A stretch of 64,000 nt of DNA from NCBI RefSeq assembly GCF_001652915.1, contig NZ_BBQI01000088.1, positions 35,134 through 99,133 of the forward strand, read 5' to 3'. Source of the DNA: Cupriavidus sp. D384 (lineage in GTDB: Bacteria > Pseudomonadota > Gammaproteobacteria > Burkholderiales > Burkholderiaceae). This document shows positions 55,393 to 64,000 of this stretch, piece after piece (the stretch's first letter is position 1; every line of letters starts with the position of its first letter). The position numbers and the translations under genes were made by a program. Below the pieces are notes generated by a model. That model was not told the origin of the DNA and did no database searches. It saw only the letters and a list, made by a program, of their open reading frames with translations.

Positions 55393-56079
55393 ATGCCTAA
55401 CGCTTCCAGTTCCCAGGGTACTGCCGCGCACGCGCCGGAAACCGGCAAGCGGCGCGCCGCCGATATCGCCTATGACCGGATCGAGACCATGATCTCGAAG
55501 CTGGAGATCGCGCCCGGCAGCCCCGTGGTGGAGGCCGAGCTGGCCGAAATGACCGAGCTGGGCCGCACGCCGGTGCGAGAGGCGCTGATGCGCATGGTGT
55601 CGATGGGCCTGATCGTGCAGCAGCCACGGCGCGGCCTGATGGTATCGACCATCGATGTGATGGACCACCTGGACGTGATTGCCACGCGGCGCGTGCTGGA
55701 GCGGCTGATTGCCGCCAGCGCCGCGCGGCGCGCCACCGATGTCCAGCGCAAGGCGCTGCTGGCGAGCGCACAGAAGATGGTGAAGGCCGCCCAGCGCGGC
55801 AACCTGGACGAATACATGGCCGCCGACCAGGCGCTGGACCACGTCAACCACGCCGCCTGCCGCAACCGGTCGGCCGTGAAGGCCGTGATCCCGCTGATCG
55901 TGCAGTGCCGCCGCTTCTGGTACGCCTACCAGCACGAAGGCGAGATTGCCGAAGGCGCGCAGGCGCACCACGCCATGGCCAGCGCCATCGCCAGCGGCAA
56001 CGAGGCCGACGCCGCGCGCGGCGCCGACCTGCTGATGGACTACCTGGAACGGTTCGCGCGGCGGGTCATCGACGCCTGA
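55393..56079 (+). CDS. GntR-family regulator, FCD (FadR) subfamily
   Basis: A 228-residue regulator. Winged helix at about residues 20-85 (IAYDRIETMISKLEIAPG, ELAEMTELGRTPVREALMRM), FCD ligand/metal domain at about 100-220 with His/Asp residues (DQALDHVNHAACRNR, HHAMASAIASGNEADA). It is the last gene in line with the aldolase-TRAP genes and probably controls them in response to their substrate. Confidence 0.88.
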   Translation: MPNASSSQGTAAHAPETGKRRAADIAYDRIETMISKLEIAPGSPVVEAELAEMTELGRTPVREALMRMVSMGLIVQQPRRGLMVSTIDVMDHLDVIATRRVLERLIAASAARRATDVQRKALLASAQKMVKAAQRGNLDEYMAADQALDHVNHAACRNRSAVKAVIPLIVQCRRFWYAYQHEGEIAEGAQAHHAMASAIASGNEADAARGADLLMDYLERFARRVIDA

Positions 56080-56132
56080 TCGTCGGCCGGCCAGCAACCA
56101 GGGTCTTCCTTGCCGGAAGGCATGCGTTTTCG

Positions 56133-57122
56133 TCAGTCCAGCGTGGTGCCGGTGGATTTCACCAGCGCGGCCCACCAGGCGGTATCGGACTTGATCTGCT
56201 GCGCGAACTGCTCAGGTGAATTGCCCACCGGCTCGGCGCCCTGCTCCATCAATCGCTTGCGGATCTCGGGCCGCGCCAGCACCTTGACCATGGCCTGGTT
56301 CAGGCGGTCGACGATCGGGCGCGGCGTATGGGCCGGCGCCATCAGCCCCTTCCATGCGGGCACCACATAGCCCTTGAGCCCGGCTTCCTCGGCCGTGGGC
56401 ACGTCAGGCGCACCCGATGCGCGCTTCTCGCTGGTTACCGCCAGCGCCCGCAGCTTGCCCGACTGCACGTGAGGCCAGATCGCCGGCATGTTGTCGATCA
56501 TCAGCGTGATATGGCCGGCGATCAGGTCGGCCACGGCCGGGCCGCTGCCCTTGTAGGGCACGTGCTGCATCTTCAGGCCGGCGGTCTGGTTCAGCAGTTC
56601 GCCGGCCAGCTGCGCCGGGCTGCCGTTGCCGGGCGAGCCGAATGTGATCTGGTTCGGATGCGCGCGGGCGTAGGCCACGAACTCCTTGACGTTCCTGACC
56701 GGCAGCGACGCATTCACCGCCATCATGTTGTGGTCCCGGGCGATCAGCGTCACGGCCGCCAGGTCGCGCGCAGGCTCGTAGCTCATCTTCGCGTACAGGC
56801 TCGGGTTGATGGCGATCTGCCCGGCCGCGGCCATCAGCAGCGTATAGCCGTCCGGCGCGGCCTTGGCAACGATGTCGCCGCCGATATTGCCACCCGCGCC
56901 GGGCCGGTTATCGACGATCACAGTCTGGCCCAGTTCCTCGCGCAGCGGCTCGGAAATCAGCCGCGCCACGATATCGGTGGACCCGCCCGGCGCAAACGGC
57001 ACCACCAGCCGGATCACCTTGCTGGGATACCGGGCCTCGGCGTCGGCCGCGTGGGCGGGCATCATCGGCATCAGGGCCATGCCGCAGGCCAGTCCGGCGG
57101 CTATCAGGATGGGCTTGAACAT
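56133..57122 (-). CDS. Bug-family (TctC-like) periplasmic solute-binding protein
   Basis: A 329-residue protein with a signal peptide (MFKPILIAAGLACGMALMPMMPAHA). Bug signatures: LVVPFAPGGSTDIVARL, VIVDNRPGAGGNIGGD, FGSPGNGSPAQLAGELL, HVPYKGSGPAVADL. GGAGA lies before the ATG at 57122. It follows the acyl-CoA dehydrogenase gene by 58 bases on the same strand, likely co-transcribed. No tripartite permease is nearby. Confidence 0.92.
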   Translation of the reverse strand: MFKPILIAAGLACGMALMPMMPAHAADAEARYPSKVIRLVVPFAPGGSTDIVARLISEPLREELGQTVIVDNRPGAGGNIGGDIVAKAAPDGYTLLMAAAGQIAINPSLYAKMSYEPARDLAAVTLIARDHNMMAVNASLPVRNVKEFVAYARAHPNQITFGSPGNGSPAQLAGELLNQTAGLKMQHVPYKGSGPAVADLIAGHITLMIDNMPAIWPHVQSGKLRALAVTSEKRASGAPDVPTAEEAGLKGYVVPAWKGLMAPAHTPRPIVDRLNQAMVKVLARPEIRKRLMEQGAEPVGNSPEQFAQQIKSDTAWWAALVKSTGTTLD

Positions 57123-57180
57123 GTTGTCTCCGTCGATATCTTGGTAGCCGCTCTGTGGCGGCCGTCCCGTGGTGCGCCGC

Positions 57181-58338
57181 TCAGCGGCTGCCGGCCTGCG
57201 CGAAGGTGCGCCTGGCAATATTGAGCTGGTGAATCTGGCTGGTGCCTTCGTACAGCCGGAACAGGCGCACGTCGCGGTAGAAGCGTTCGATGCCGTAGTC
57301 GGCGATATAACCGTAGCCACCGAACAGCTGCACGCAGCGGTCGGCCACGCGGCCGCACATTTCGGACGCGAAGTACTTGCAGATCGACGCCTCCATCGTC
57401 ACGTCCTGCCCGTCGTCGCGCTTGCGCGCGGTTTCCAGGATCAGCGCGCGGGCTGCGTGGATCTCGGTCTGGCAGTCGGCAATCATGGCCTGCACCAGCT
57501 GGAAGTCGGCCAGCAACTGCCCGAACTGCTTGCGCTCGGTGACAAACCGCACCGCGTCGTCGAGCATGCGAATGGCCGGCCCGGTACACAGTGCCGCCAG
57601 ATGGATGCGCTGCTTGTTCAGCACCTTCATCGCGGTCTTGAAGCCCTGGCCTTCCTCGCCGCCGATCAGGTTGGCGGCCGGCACGCGGCAATCGTTGAAA
57701 TAGACTTCGGACACCGGCGATCCGGCCTGGCCCATCTTCTGGTACGGCTGCCCCGTGCCCAGCCCCGGCGTGCCGCGCGGCACGATAAACGCCGAGATGC
57801 CGCCCGCGCCGGACTTCTCCGGGTCGGTGCGCGCCATGACCGTGAACACGCCGGCAATGGGCGCATTGGTGATGAAGCACTTGGTGCCGTTCAGGATGTA
57901 GTCATCGCCGTCGCGTACGGCCGTGGTCTTCAGCGCCGTGGCGTCCGAGCCTGCATCGGGCTCGGTCAGCGCAAACGAGCCGGTCAGCTCGCCGCTGGCA
58001 AGCCGTGGCAGGTAACGGGCCTTCTGCTCGGGCGTGCCATCGGCCACCAGGGCCTCGGAGCCGATGCCGGTGTTGGTGCCCACGCGGGCGCGGAACGCCA
58101 CCGAGCACTGCGACAGTTCCATCGCGGCCAGCACCAGTTCCTCGGTGGTCATGCCCGCGCCGCCGTATTCCTCGGGGATCGAATAGCCGAACATGCCCTG
58201 CGCGGCCATGGCGTTGACCAGATCCTCGGGCACGCGGTCCTGCGCGGCCACCTCGGCTTCGCGCGGCACCAGCCGCTCGCGCACAAAGCGGCGCAGCGAA
58301 TGCAGGAACGGCTGGAATACGTCGGGGTCACGAATCAT
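57181..58338 (-). CDS. Acyl-CoA dehydrogenase
   Basis: A 385-residue FAD enzyme that oxidises acyl-CoA to trans-2-enoyl-CoA. N-terminal helical domain, then FALTEPDAGSDATALKT and KCFITNAPIAGVFTVMART, and the C-terminal catalytic Glu364 (RLYEGTSQIHQLNIAR). The ATG at 58338 has GAGCGAG just upstream. The short or branched-chain type cannot be told. It is divergent from the paired IclR genes, which probably control it and the Bug gene. Confidence 0.9.
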   Translation of the reverse strand: MIRDPDVFQPFLHSLRRFVRERLVPREAEVAAQDRVPEDLVNAMAAQGMFGYSIPEEYGGAGMTTEELVLAAMELSQCSVAFRARVGTNTGIGSEALVADGTPEQKARYLPRLASGELTGSFALTEPDAGSDATALKTTAVRDGDDYILNGTKCFITNAPIAGVFTVMARTDPEKSGAGGISAFIVPRGTPGLGTGQPYQKMGQAGSPVSEVYFNDCRVPAANLIGGEEGQGFKTAMKVLNKQRIHLAALCTGPAIRMLDDAVRFVTERKQFGQLLADFQLVQAMIADCQTEIHAARALILETARKRDDGQDVTMEASICKYFASEMCGRVADRCVQLFGGYGYIADYGIERFYRDVRLFRLYEGTSQIHQLNIARRTFAQAGSR

Positions 58339-58472
58339 CGTCTCGCTCCATCGGTCTTGTGTTTTGTGATGAAGCAAGCGTACGCGCGGCTTCGATATGC
58401 CGGCACAGTTGTTTCGCTATCTTGAACACCCGCCCGCCCGGCGCCATACTGGCTTCGGTAGGATGACAACCA

Positions 58473-59258
58473 ATGACCGCGCCCAAATCTCCCCGTCACC
58501 ACCCCGACCCGGCATTCGCCACCACGCTGGCGCATGGCCTGGCGCTGCTGCAGTGTTTCCGGGTGGGCGAAGCGGTACTCAGCAACAAGGAACTGGCCGA
58601 GCGCACGGGGCTGTCCAAGGCCACCATCAGCCGGCTGACCTACACGCTGGCCGTGCGCGGCCTGCTGCTCTATGACGCGCGGCTGCGCCGCTACCGGCTG
58701 GGGTCGACGGCCCTGGCGCTCGGCTATCCGCTGCTGGCGAGCCTGCGCGTGCGCCAGGTGGCACGGCCGCTGATGAAGGCGCTGGCCGACCGCATGGGCG
58801 GTTCGGTGTCGCTGGGCCTGCGCGACCGCCTGCGCATGGTCTACGTGGAAACCAGCCGGGGCCACGACGCCATTGCCTTCCGGCCCGATATCGGCGCGTC
58901 GCTGCCAATGCTGGCGTCGGCCATCGGCCGTGCCTGGCTGGCCCAGGCGCCTGCCGACCTGCGCGCCGCCGTGCTGGCCGGCCTGCGCGAAACGGAGCCC
59001 GACGAATGGCAGCGTCACGCCGACGCCATCCCGGCCGCCATCAAAGACCTGACCACGCTCGGTTTTGCGCGTTCGGCGGGCGACTGGCTGCCCGATGTCC
59101 ATGCGGTGGCCGTGCCGATGCAACGGCCCATCGACGGCGAAACGCTGGTGTTCAACTGCGGCGTGCCCGCCGCGCGCATGAAGACGGGCAAGCTCGAAAG
59201 CGAGATGGGGCCGCGCCTGCTGGAACTGGTGGCCGAAGTCGAGGCGCTGCTGGCATGA
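58473..59258 (+). CDS. IclR-family transcriptional regulator 1
   Basis: A 261-residue IclR regulator. Winged helix at about residues 15-75 (ALLQCFRVGEAVLSNKELAERTGLSKATISRLT), then an effector-binding domain from about residue 90. It is closely related to the next gene, sharing ATTLAHGL/RTLANGI, LLASLRVRQVARPLMKALAD, and a similar C-terminus, so a recent tandem duplication is likely. It is divergent from the acyl-CoA dehydrogenase gene. Its stop overlaps the next ATG by four bases. Confidence 0.9.
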   Translation: MTAPKSPRHHPDPAFATTLAHGLALLQCFRVGEAVLSNKELAERTGLSKATISRLTYTLAVRGLLLYDARLRRYRLGSTALALGYPLLASLRVRQVARPLMKALADRMGGSVSLGLRDRLRMVYVETSRGHDAIAFRPDIGASLPMLASAIGRAWLAQAPADLRAAVLAGLRETEPDEWQRHADAIPAAIKDLTTLGFARSAGDWLPDVHAVAVPMQRPIDGETLVFNCGVPAARMKTGKLESEMGPRLLELVAEVEALLA

Positions 59259-60079
59259 CACAAGACATCCACGATGACACCGGGACGCCGCCGCCACCCG
59301 CCCCAGACAACGATCCGTCCGACCGCCAGTTCGCCCGGACACTGGCAAACGGCATCGACATCCTGCTGGCCTACCGCCCCGGCGAGGCGTTGCTGGGCAA
59401 TCGCGATTTCGTGCAGCGCACCGGGCTGTCGAAATCCACGGTGGCACGGCTCACGCATACGCTGGCCGTGCTGGGCTATCTGCGCCATGAAACCGCACTG
59501 GGCAAGTACCGCCTGGGCGCACCGGTGCTGGCGCCGGGTTATCCGCTGCTCGCCAGCATGCAGATTCGCCAGGTGGCGCGGCCGCTGATGAAGGCACTGG
59601 CCGACGAGATAGGCGGCGCCGTGTCGCTGGGCATCCGCGACCGCACCCAGATGATCTACGTGGAAACCGCGCGCTCGACCGACAACCTGGTGGTGCCGCC
59701 CGATATCGGCGCGGCGCTGCCGATGCTGACCACCGCCATCGGCAAGGCGTGGCTGTGGCGCGTGCCAGCCGAATTGCGCGATCCGGTGCTGAACCGCCTG
59801 CGGCTGGCGTCGCCCGACGCCTGGCGCCGCGCCGAAGCGGCCCTGTCCCAGGCGCGGCATGACCTGGAAAGTGTCGGCTACTGCTCGAACCGGGCCGAAT
59901 GGCGGCATGACGTGTTCGGCTTCGCCGTTCCGCTATGCAGACCGGTGGACTCCCAATGGTTCATCGTCAACTGCGGCGTGCCAGCGCGCCCGGGCACGTT
60001 CGACACCGTGCAGAAGCGCGTGGGGCCGCGCGTGGTGGCGCTGGCCCGCACGCTGGAAGACCTGCTCGGACTGCGCTGA
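59255..60079 (+). CDS. IclR-family transcriptional regulator 2
   Basis: A 274-residue IclR regulator with a Pro/Asp-rich N-terminal extension of about 25 residues. Winged helix: ILLAYRPGEALLGNRDFVQR, then TGLSKSTVARLTHTLAVLG. Effector domain ends with AVPLCRPVDSQWFIVNCGVPA, matching paralog 1. The ATG at 59255 overlaps the previous stop (ATGA), so the two are translated together and may form heterodimers or respond to related ligands. Confidence 0.9.
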   Translation: MTQDIHDDTGTPPPPAPDNDPSDRQFARTLANGIDILLAYRPGEALLGNRDFVQRTGLSKSTVARLTHTLAVLGYLRHETALGKYRLGAPVLAPGYPLLASMQIRQVARPLMKALADEIGGAVSLGIRDRTQMIYVETARSTDNLVVPPDIGAALPMLTTAIGKAWLWRVPAELRDPVLNRLRLASPDAWRRAEAALSQARHDLESVGYCSNRAEWRHDVFGFAVPLCRPVDSQWFIVNCGVPARPGTFDTVQKRVGPRVVALARTLEDLLGLR

Positions 60080-60259
60080 GCATCGGGTGGTCAGCGCCAG
60101 CGCGCGCCAGCGCGCCCCCAGCATCGGGACGGATGCCGTGTCTTGTCCAGATTGCATCCAATCCGCCACCTGTTGGAAATATGGCAAAGGCCGTGCCTGG
60201 TCCATGGCTTTTTCTTGACGGCTCAAGTGCTCACTGGGCATGATTCGCCCTTTGACACC

Positions 60260-60282
60260 GTAATGCGAGTTGTTCGCATTAC
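60260..60282. promoter_or_regulatory. Fur-box-like inverted repeat upstream of the TonB receptor
   Basis: Perfect nine-base arms gtaatgcga and tcgcattac flank a five-base spacer (gttgt), 34 bases before the receptor ATG. The aatgcga...tcgcatt core matches the Fur boxes of betaproteobacterial iron genes. It predicts iron-repressed expression. Confidence 0.7.
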
Positions 60283-60316
60283 GGTTTACGTTTTCATTTA
60301 CGAGCCAAACCGCATC

Positions 60317-62497
60317 ATGACGTCCTGCCCGTCGCCGGCATCCCGCCGGCAGCACGCCCCCTCGCGCATCCGCCCTCTCGCCGCCTTCGCCCGTGTGGCC
60401 GTCCTGGCCGGCTTTCCGCTATGCGGAACCGCCTTCGCCCAGACCGCGCCGGCCGACCAGGCCCTGCCGACGGTGACCGTGAGCGCCGCGCAGGACATCG
60501 AAGTAGGCCCGCAGCTCCAGAAAAAGGCCTCCGGCGGCGCGCTGGGCAGCCGGTCGCAGCTCGACACGCCGTTTTCGACCACGGTGGTCAGCGGTGAAGA
60601 CCTGGCCGACCGCCAGGTAACCAAGGTTGGCGACGTGTTCTTCAACGATGCCTCGGTCTCGGACAACAGCAACGGCAACAACGCGTGGGCGTCGTACACC
60701 ACCGTGCGCGGGCTGCAACTCGACTGGCGCAATGCGTACAAGATCAACGGCATGCCGTTTATCGCCTACGGCATCACGCTGCCGTACGAGCAGCTGGACC
60801 AGGTCGAACTGCTCAAGGGCGCGTCCGGCTTCATGTACGGGTTTGGCAACCCGGGCGGCACCGTCAACTACGTGACGAAGAAACCGACCGACCAGTTCAC
60901 GGCCAGCGTGGAACTGGGCTATCGGTCGTCGCACGTATGGACCGAGCACGTCGACGTGGGCGGCCGCGCGGGCGCCGACAACATGTTCGGGTATCGCCTG
61001 AACGTGACGCACGAGGAAGGCAAGCCGGCCAATGCCGTGGGCATCAACCGCAATTCGGTGTCGCTGGGCCTGGACGCCCGCATCACGCGCGACCTGACCT
61101 GGACGTTCGACAGCATCTATCAGGACCGCAATACCTGGGGCGCCACGCCGTCGTTCTACCTGGGCAGCCTGAGCGGCAACCAGCTGCCGGGCGTGATCAG
61201 CGGCCGTGGCGGTCTCTACGGCGGCCCGGACACGCACTTCTACTCGAATCTGCAGGTCTACCAGACCGGCCTGCGCTACAACCTGAACCAGGACTGGACG
61301 GTCAGCACGACCTACAGCTTCAGCAAGCAGGCCCGCAGCCGTAACGAAAGCACGTTCTTCCTGTCGGATGCCGCCGGCAACTACACCAGCTCGCGCTACG
61401 ACGGCGCCGAGAACCAGCAATTCAGCAACTGGACGACGATGGTCGAGGGCAAGTTCCGCACCGGCCAGTTCCGCCACGAACTGGTGGCCGGCCTGAGCTG
61501 GCAAAAGCAGATCGACCGCTATTCCAGCAACTTTTTCAACGACTCCTCGTTCGCGTCCGGCAACCTCTACGCTCCGTACACGGGCGTGCACTACAGCGAC
61601 ACGGCGTTCCAGAAATACCGCGCCGGCGATACGGCCCAGAAGGCCGCGTTCGTCAGCGACACGATGCACCTGACCGACAAATGGTCGGTGCTGGCAGGCC
61701 TGCGCGTGACCAACTACGAGCAGAACAGCTATACCGGCACGGGCTCGGGTAACACCAGCTTCACCAAGAACGGCCTGCTGACGCCCACGGCGGCGATCAT
61801 GTTCAAGCCGATGCCGAGCACGACGCTGTACGCCAGCTACGTGGAATCGTTTGACGGTGGCGGCGTGGTGGCAACCAACTACTCGAACGCCGGCCAGGGC
61901 CTGACACCGGCCAAGAGCCGCCAGTACGAAGTGGGGGCCAAAACCGACCAGGGCATCTGGACCGGTACCGCCGCGCTGTTCCGCATCGAGCGCCGCAGCG
62001 AATTCGCGCGCGACAACGGCCCGGGCACGCTGCCTACCTTCGTCCAGGACGGCCAGTCGGTCTACCAGGGCCTGGAACTGGCCGGCTCGTCGCGGATCGG
62101 CTCGCAGTGGGAAGTGGGCGGCAGCGCGATGTTCCTGCACACCGAGTACACCGAGGGCGATGCCAATATCGGCAACCGTGTGGCGGGCGCCCCTAACTTC
62201 ATGCTGACCGGCCGCGTGGCCTACCGCATCCCGTTCGTGCCGGGCCTGAAGGTTGGCGTGGACGGCAAGTACACCGGCCCGATGAAGGCCGACGCCGCCA
62301 ACAACCTGAACCTGGGCGGCTACACGGTGTTCAATCTCGGTGCCACGTACAACACGCGTGTGGCGGGCAAGGAACTGACGCTGCGCGCGGCGCTGTCCAA
62401 CCTGACCAACAAGCGCTACTGGGCCTTCCAGTACGAGAACTACGCCCAGCCGGCCGACCCGCGCTCCATCAGCCTGAGCGCGAAGATCGCGTACTGA
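60317..62497 (+). CDS. TonB-dependent siderophore receptor
   Basis: A 726-residue outer-membrane receptor. Signal peptide near residues 20-40 (FARVAVLAGFPLCGTAFA). Plug domain about residues 60-180 with PFSTTVVSGEDLADRQ and the typical VELLKGASGFMYGFGNPGGTVNYVTKKP. A 22-strand barrel follows, ending in aromatic-rich RYWAFQYENYAQPADPRSISLSAKIAY. It imports a ferric siderophore, energised by TonB-ExbBD. The ligand is unknown and no siderophore biosynthesis genes are in the window. ATG 60317 is chosen over one 58 codons upstream, which precedes the Fur box. Confidence 0.92.
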   Translation: MTSCPSPASRRQHAPSRIRPLAAFARVAVLAGFPLCGTAFAQTAPADQALPTVTVSAAQDIEVGPQLQKKASGGALGSRSQLDTPFSTTVVSGEDLADRQVTKVGDVFFNDASVSDNSNGNNAWASYTTVRGLQLDWRNAYKINGMPFIAYGITLPYEQLDQVELLKGASGFMYGFGNPGGTVNYVTKKPTDQFTASVELGYRSSHVWTEHVDVGGRAGADNMFGYRLNVTHEEGKPANAVGINRNSVSLGLDARITRDLTWTFDSIYQDRNTWGATPSFYLGSLSGNQLPGVISGRGGLYGGPDTHFYSNLQVYQTGLRYNLNQDWTVSTTYSFSKQARSRNESTFFLSDAAGNYTSSRYDGAENQQFSNWTTMVEGKFRTGQFRHELVAGLSWQKQIDRYSSNFFNDSSFASGNLYAPYTGVHYSDTAFQKYRAGDTAQKAAFVSDTMHLTDKWSVLAGLRVTNYEQNSYTGTGSGNTSFTKNGLLTPTAAIMFKPMPSTTLYASYVESFDGGGVVATNYSNAGQGLTPAKSRQYEVGAKTDQGIWTGTAALFRIERRSEFARDNGPGTLPTFVQDGQSVYQGLELAGSSRIGSQWEVGGSAMFLHTEYTEGDANIGNRVAGAPNFMLTGRVAYRIPFVPGLKVGVDGKYTGPMKADAANNLNLGGYTVFNLGATYNTRVAGKELTLRAALSNLTNKRYWAFQYENYAQPADPRSISLSAKIAY

Positions 62498-62540
62498 TCT
62501 GACGCCATCGCCATGCTCCGGGGCTGCCCCGGATGGCCGC

Positions 62541-62574
62541 AAAGGCTCCGCCCCGGCGGGGCCTTTCTGTTTTT
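62541..62574 (+). terminator. Rho-independent terminator of the TonB receptor gene
   Basis: Twelve-base stem aaaggctccgcc / ggcggggccttt (one wobble pair) with a short loop is followed by ctgttttt. It lies between the receptor and purT. Confidence 0.8.
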
Positions 62575-62608
62575 GGCGCGCCGCTGGCCCGTGAGCCTGC
62601 TGCCCGTA

Positions 62609-62614
62609 TACAAT
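62609..62614 (+). promoter_or_regulatory. Candidate -10 element of purT
   Basis: TACAAT lies 31 bases before the purT ATG and matches five of six -10 consensus bases. No clear -35 or PurR site is seen. Confidence 0.3.
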
Positions 62615-62645
62615 CGCGGTTTTTCCTTCCCGCCGAGCCCCCGCC

Positions 62646-63848
62646 ATGAGCACCCTTGGAACGCCCCTCTCCCCGTCCGCCACCAAAGTCATGCTGCTGG
62701 GCTCCGGCGAGCTTGGCAAGGAAGTGCTGATCGCGCTGCAGCGCCTGGGCGTGGAAACCATCGCCGTGGACCGCTACGAGAACGCGCCGGGCCAGCAGGT
62801 GGCCCACCACGCGCGCACGATCACGATGAGCGACGGCGAGCAGCTCAAGGCGCTGATCGAGGCCGAGCGTCCCGACCTGGTGGTGCCCGAGATCGAAGCC
62901 ATCGCCACGCCGATGCTCGAAGCCCTGGAAGCGGCCGGCGTGGTCCGCGTGATCCCCACCGCCCGCGCCGCACGCCTGACGATGGACCGCGAGGGCATCC
63001 GCCGCCTGGCCGCCGAAACGCTCGGCCTGCCCACCAGCCCGTACAAGTTCTGCGATTCGCTCGAAGCGCTGCAGGCCGCCATCGATGGCGGCATTGGCTA
63101 TCCGTGCGTGGTCAAGCCGGTCATGAGCAGCTCGGGCAAGGGCCAGAGCAAGATCGACGGCCCCGAAGGCGTCAAGGCGGCGTGGGACTACGCCATGGCC
63201 GGTGGCCGTGTCAGCCACGGTCGCGTGATCGTGGAAGGCTTTATCGATTTCGACTACGAGATCACGCTGCTGACGGTGCGCGCAGTGGGCGCCAATGGCC
63301 AGGTGGAAACGCAATTCTGCGAGCCGATCGGCCACGTGCAGGTGGCGGGTGACTATGTGGAAAGCTGGCAGCCGCACCCGATGCACCCGAAGGCGCTGGA
63401 AACGGCCCAGCACATCGCGCGCGCCGTGACGACCGACCTGGGCGGCCAGGGCCTGTTCGGCGTGGAACTGTTCGTCAAGGGCGAGCAGGTCTGGTTCAGC
63501 GAAGTCAGCCCGCGTCCGCACGACACCGGCATGGTGACGATGATCTCGCAGTGGCAGAACGAATTCGAACTGCACGCCCGCGCCATCCTGGGCCTGCCGG
63601 TCGACACCAGCCTGCGCGCCCCCGGCGCCAGCGCCGTGATCTACGGCGGCGTCGACGCCGAAGGCATCGTATTCGATGGCGTGGACGAAGCCCTGCGCGT
63701 CCCGCAGACCGAACTGCGCCTGTTCGGCAAGCCCGAGTCGTTCACCAAGCGCCGCATGGGTGTGGCGCTGGCCTATGCCGCCGACGTCGATACCGCCCGC
63801 AATCGCGCCAAGGAATCCGCCAGCAAGGTCAAGCCGCGCAAGGCCTGA
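62646..63848 (+). CDS. purT: Formate-dependent phosphoribosylglycinamide formyltransferase
   Basis: A 400-residue ATP-grasp enzyme making formyl-GAR from GAR, formate and ATP in purine synthesis, a folate-independent alternative to PurN. N-terminal nucleotide fold [23 protein letters not shown]-grasp loop [15 protein letters not shown] near residue 155, and metal-binding [25 protein letters not shown]. Length and motifs are complete. Cytosolic. Followed by REP copy 3. Confidence 0.95.
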   Translation: MSTLGTPLSPSATKVMLLGSGELGKEVLIALQRLGVETIAVDRYENAPGQQVAHHARTITMSDGEQLKALIEAERPDLVVPEIEAIATPMLEALEAAGVVRVIPTARAARLTMDREGIRRLAAETLGLPTSPYKFCDSLEALQAAIDGGIGYPCVVKPVMSSSGKGQSKIDGPEGVKAAWDYAMAGGRVSHGRVIVEGFIDFDYEITLLTVRAVGANGQVETQFCEPIGHVQVAGDYVESWQPHPMHPKALETAQHIARAVTTDLGGQGLFGVELFVKGEQVWFSEVSPRPHDTGMVTMISQWQNEFELHARAILGLPVDTSLRAPGASAVIYGGVDAEGIVFDGVDEALRVPQTELRLFGKPESFTKRRMGVALAYAADVDTARNRAKESASKVKPRKA

Positions 63849-63857
63849 TGTATTTTT

Positions 63858-63925
63858 CCCCTCTCCCGCACGGGACAGGGGAGACAACCACATCCCGCCT
63901 GCGGGAGAGGGGCTGGGGGAGAGGG
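63858..63925. repeat. REP-like palindromic element, copy 3
   Basis: A cccctctcccgc arm and gcgggagagggg arm, separated by a diverged internal segment, are followed by ctgggggagaggg. It shares the core of copies 1 and 2 near 33.2-33.4 kb, showing a dispersed family. Confidence 0.65.
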
Positions 63926-63965
63926 CACGGCGGTTCAAATCGAGGCCGTCGCGTCTTGAGGCGCT

Positions 63966-63992
63966 CCCCCCCCCCCCCCCCCCCCCCCCCCC
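63966..63992. other. 27-base homopolymer C run at the window end
   Basis: A pure run of 27 C is followed by aaaaaggg. Nothing like it occurs elsewhere in the window. It is most likely a sequencing or assembly artifact at a contig end, not biology. Confidence 0.7.
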
Positions 63993-64000
63993 AAAAAGGG

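Noticed and set aside
60419..62761. 780-codon minus-strand frame over the TonB receptor
   Set aside because: Antisense shadow spanning the receptor gene and its terminator.

Overview
The window is a 64 kb piece of high-GC chromosome or chromid from a betaproteobacterium of the Burkholderiaceae, most likely Cupriavidus or a close relative such as Ralstonia. This rests on dense G/C-ending codon use, two Bug-type (TctC-like) periplasmic binding proteins, the regulator families (LysR, MarR, IclR, FCD-GntR), a Fur-box-like palindrome of betaproteobacterial type, and REP-like 'ccctctccc' palindromes. No rRNA, tRNA, CRISPR array, insertion sequence or phage gene was seen. The genus is inferred from gene content, not from a marker gene.

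Layout. 1-5.2 kb: the end of an FtsX-type ABC permease, a YihY/BrkB membrane protein, and a LysR regulator divergent from a FUSC-type exporter. 5.2-12.9 kb: a J-domain protein, NADP-type glutamate dehydrogenase, two exported unknowns, a Tat-exported PhoD-like phosphatase and an ArsR-SRPBCC pair. 13.0-23.9 kb: a MarR regulator, a Bug protein and a sulfatase/phosphonate-monoester-hydrolase-like enzyme lead into a seven-gene phosphonate cluster: CDP-alcohol phosphatidyltransferase, 2OG-Fe(II) oxygenase, flippase-like membrane protein, nucleotidyltransferase, PEP mutase fused to a second nucleotidyltransferase, phosphonopyruvate decarboxylase and AEP transaminase. 24-31 kb: YciI protein, a beta-helix secreted protein of lower GC, a phospholipase D-like lipoprotein, an Old Yellow Enzyme and a Rieske oxygenase. 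31.2-39.9 kb: a PAS-PAS hybrid kinase, a REP-flanked tandem repeat, and the complete ligase-associated DNA-repair operon (exonuclease, ATP-dependent ligase, DEXH helicase, PdeM). 40.1-45.8 kb: a stressosome operon (RsbR-RsbS-RsbT-SpoIIE phosphatase) running into two histidine kinases. 45.8-50.9 kb: three lipoproteins, two of them LssY_C paralogs, and a YSC84/SYLF protein. 51.3-60.1 kb: a DHDPS-family aldolase with a complete TRAP transporter and GntR regulator, then a Bug protein, an acyl-CoA dehydrogenase and two overlapping IclR regulators. 60.3-64 kb: a Fur-box-preceded TonB siderophore receptor, purT, and a terminal REP copy next to a 27-base C run that looks artificial.

How the genes may work together. 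The phosphonate cluster encodes PEP -> phosphonopyruvate -> phosphonoacetaldehyde -> 2-aminoethylphosphonate (AEP), then probable cytidylyl activation and transfer to a lipid alcohol, with an oxygenase that could hydroxylate the headgroup. It is best read as a phosphonolipid or phosphonate-decorated envelope pathway and is the strongest candidate for an undescribed system here. The second is the stressosome, which lacks any adjacent sigma-B-like factor and appears to signal into a kinase and hybrid-kinase pair.
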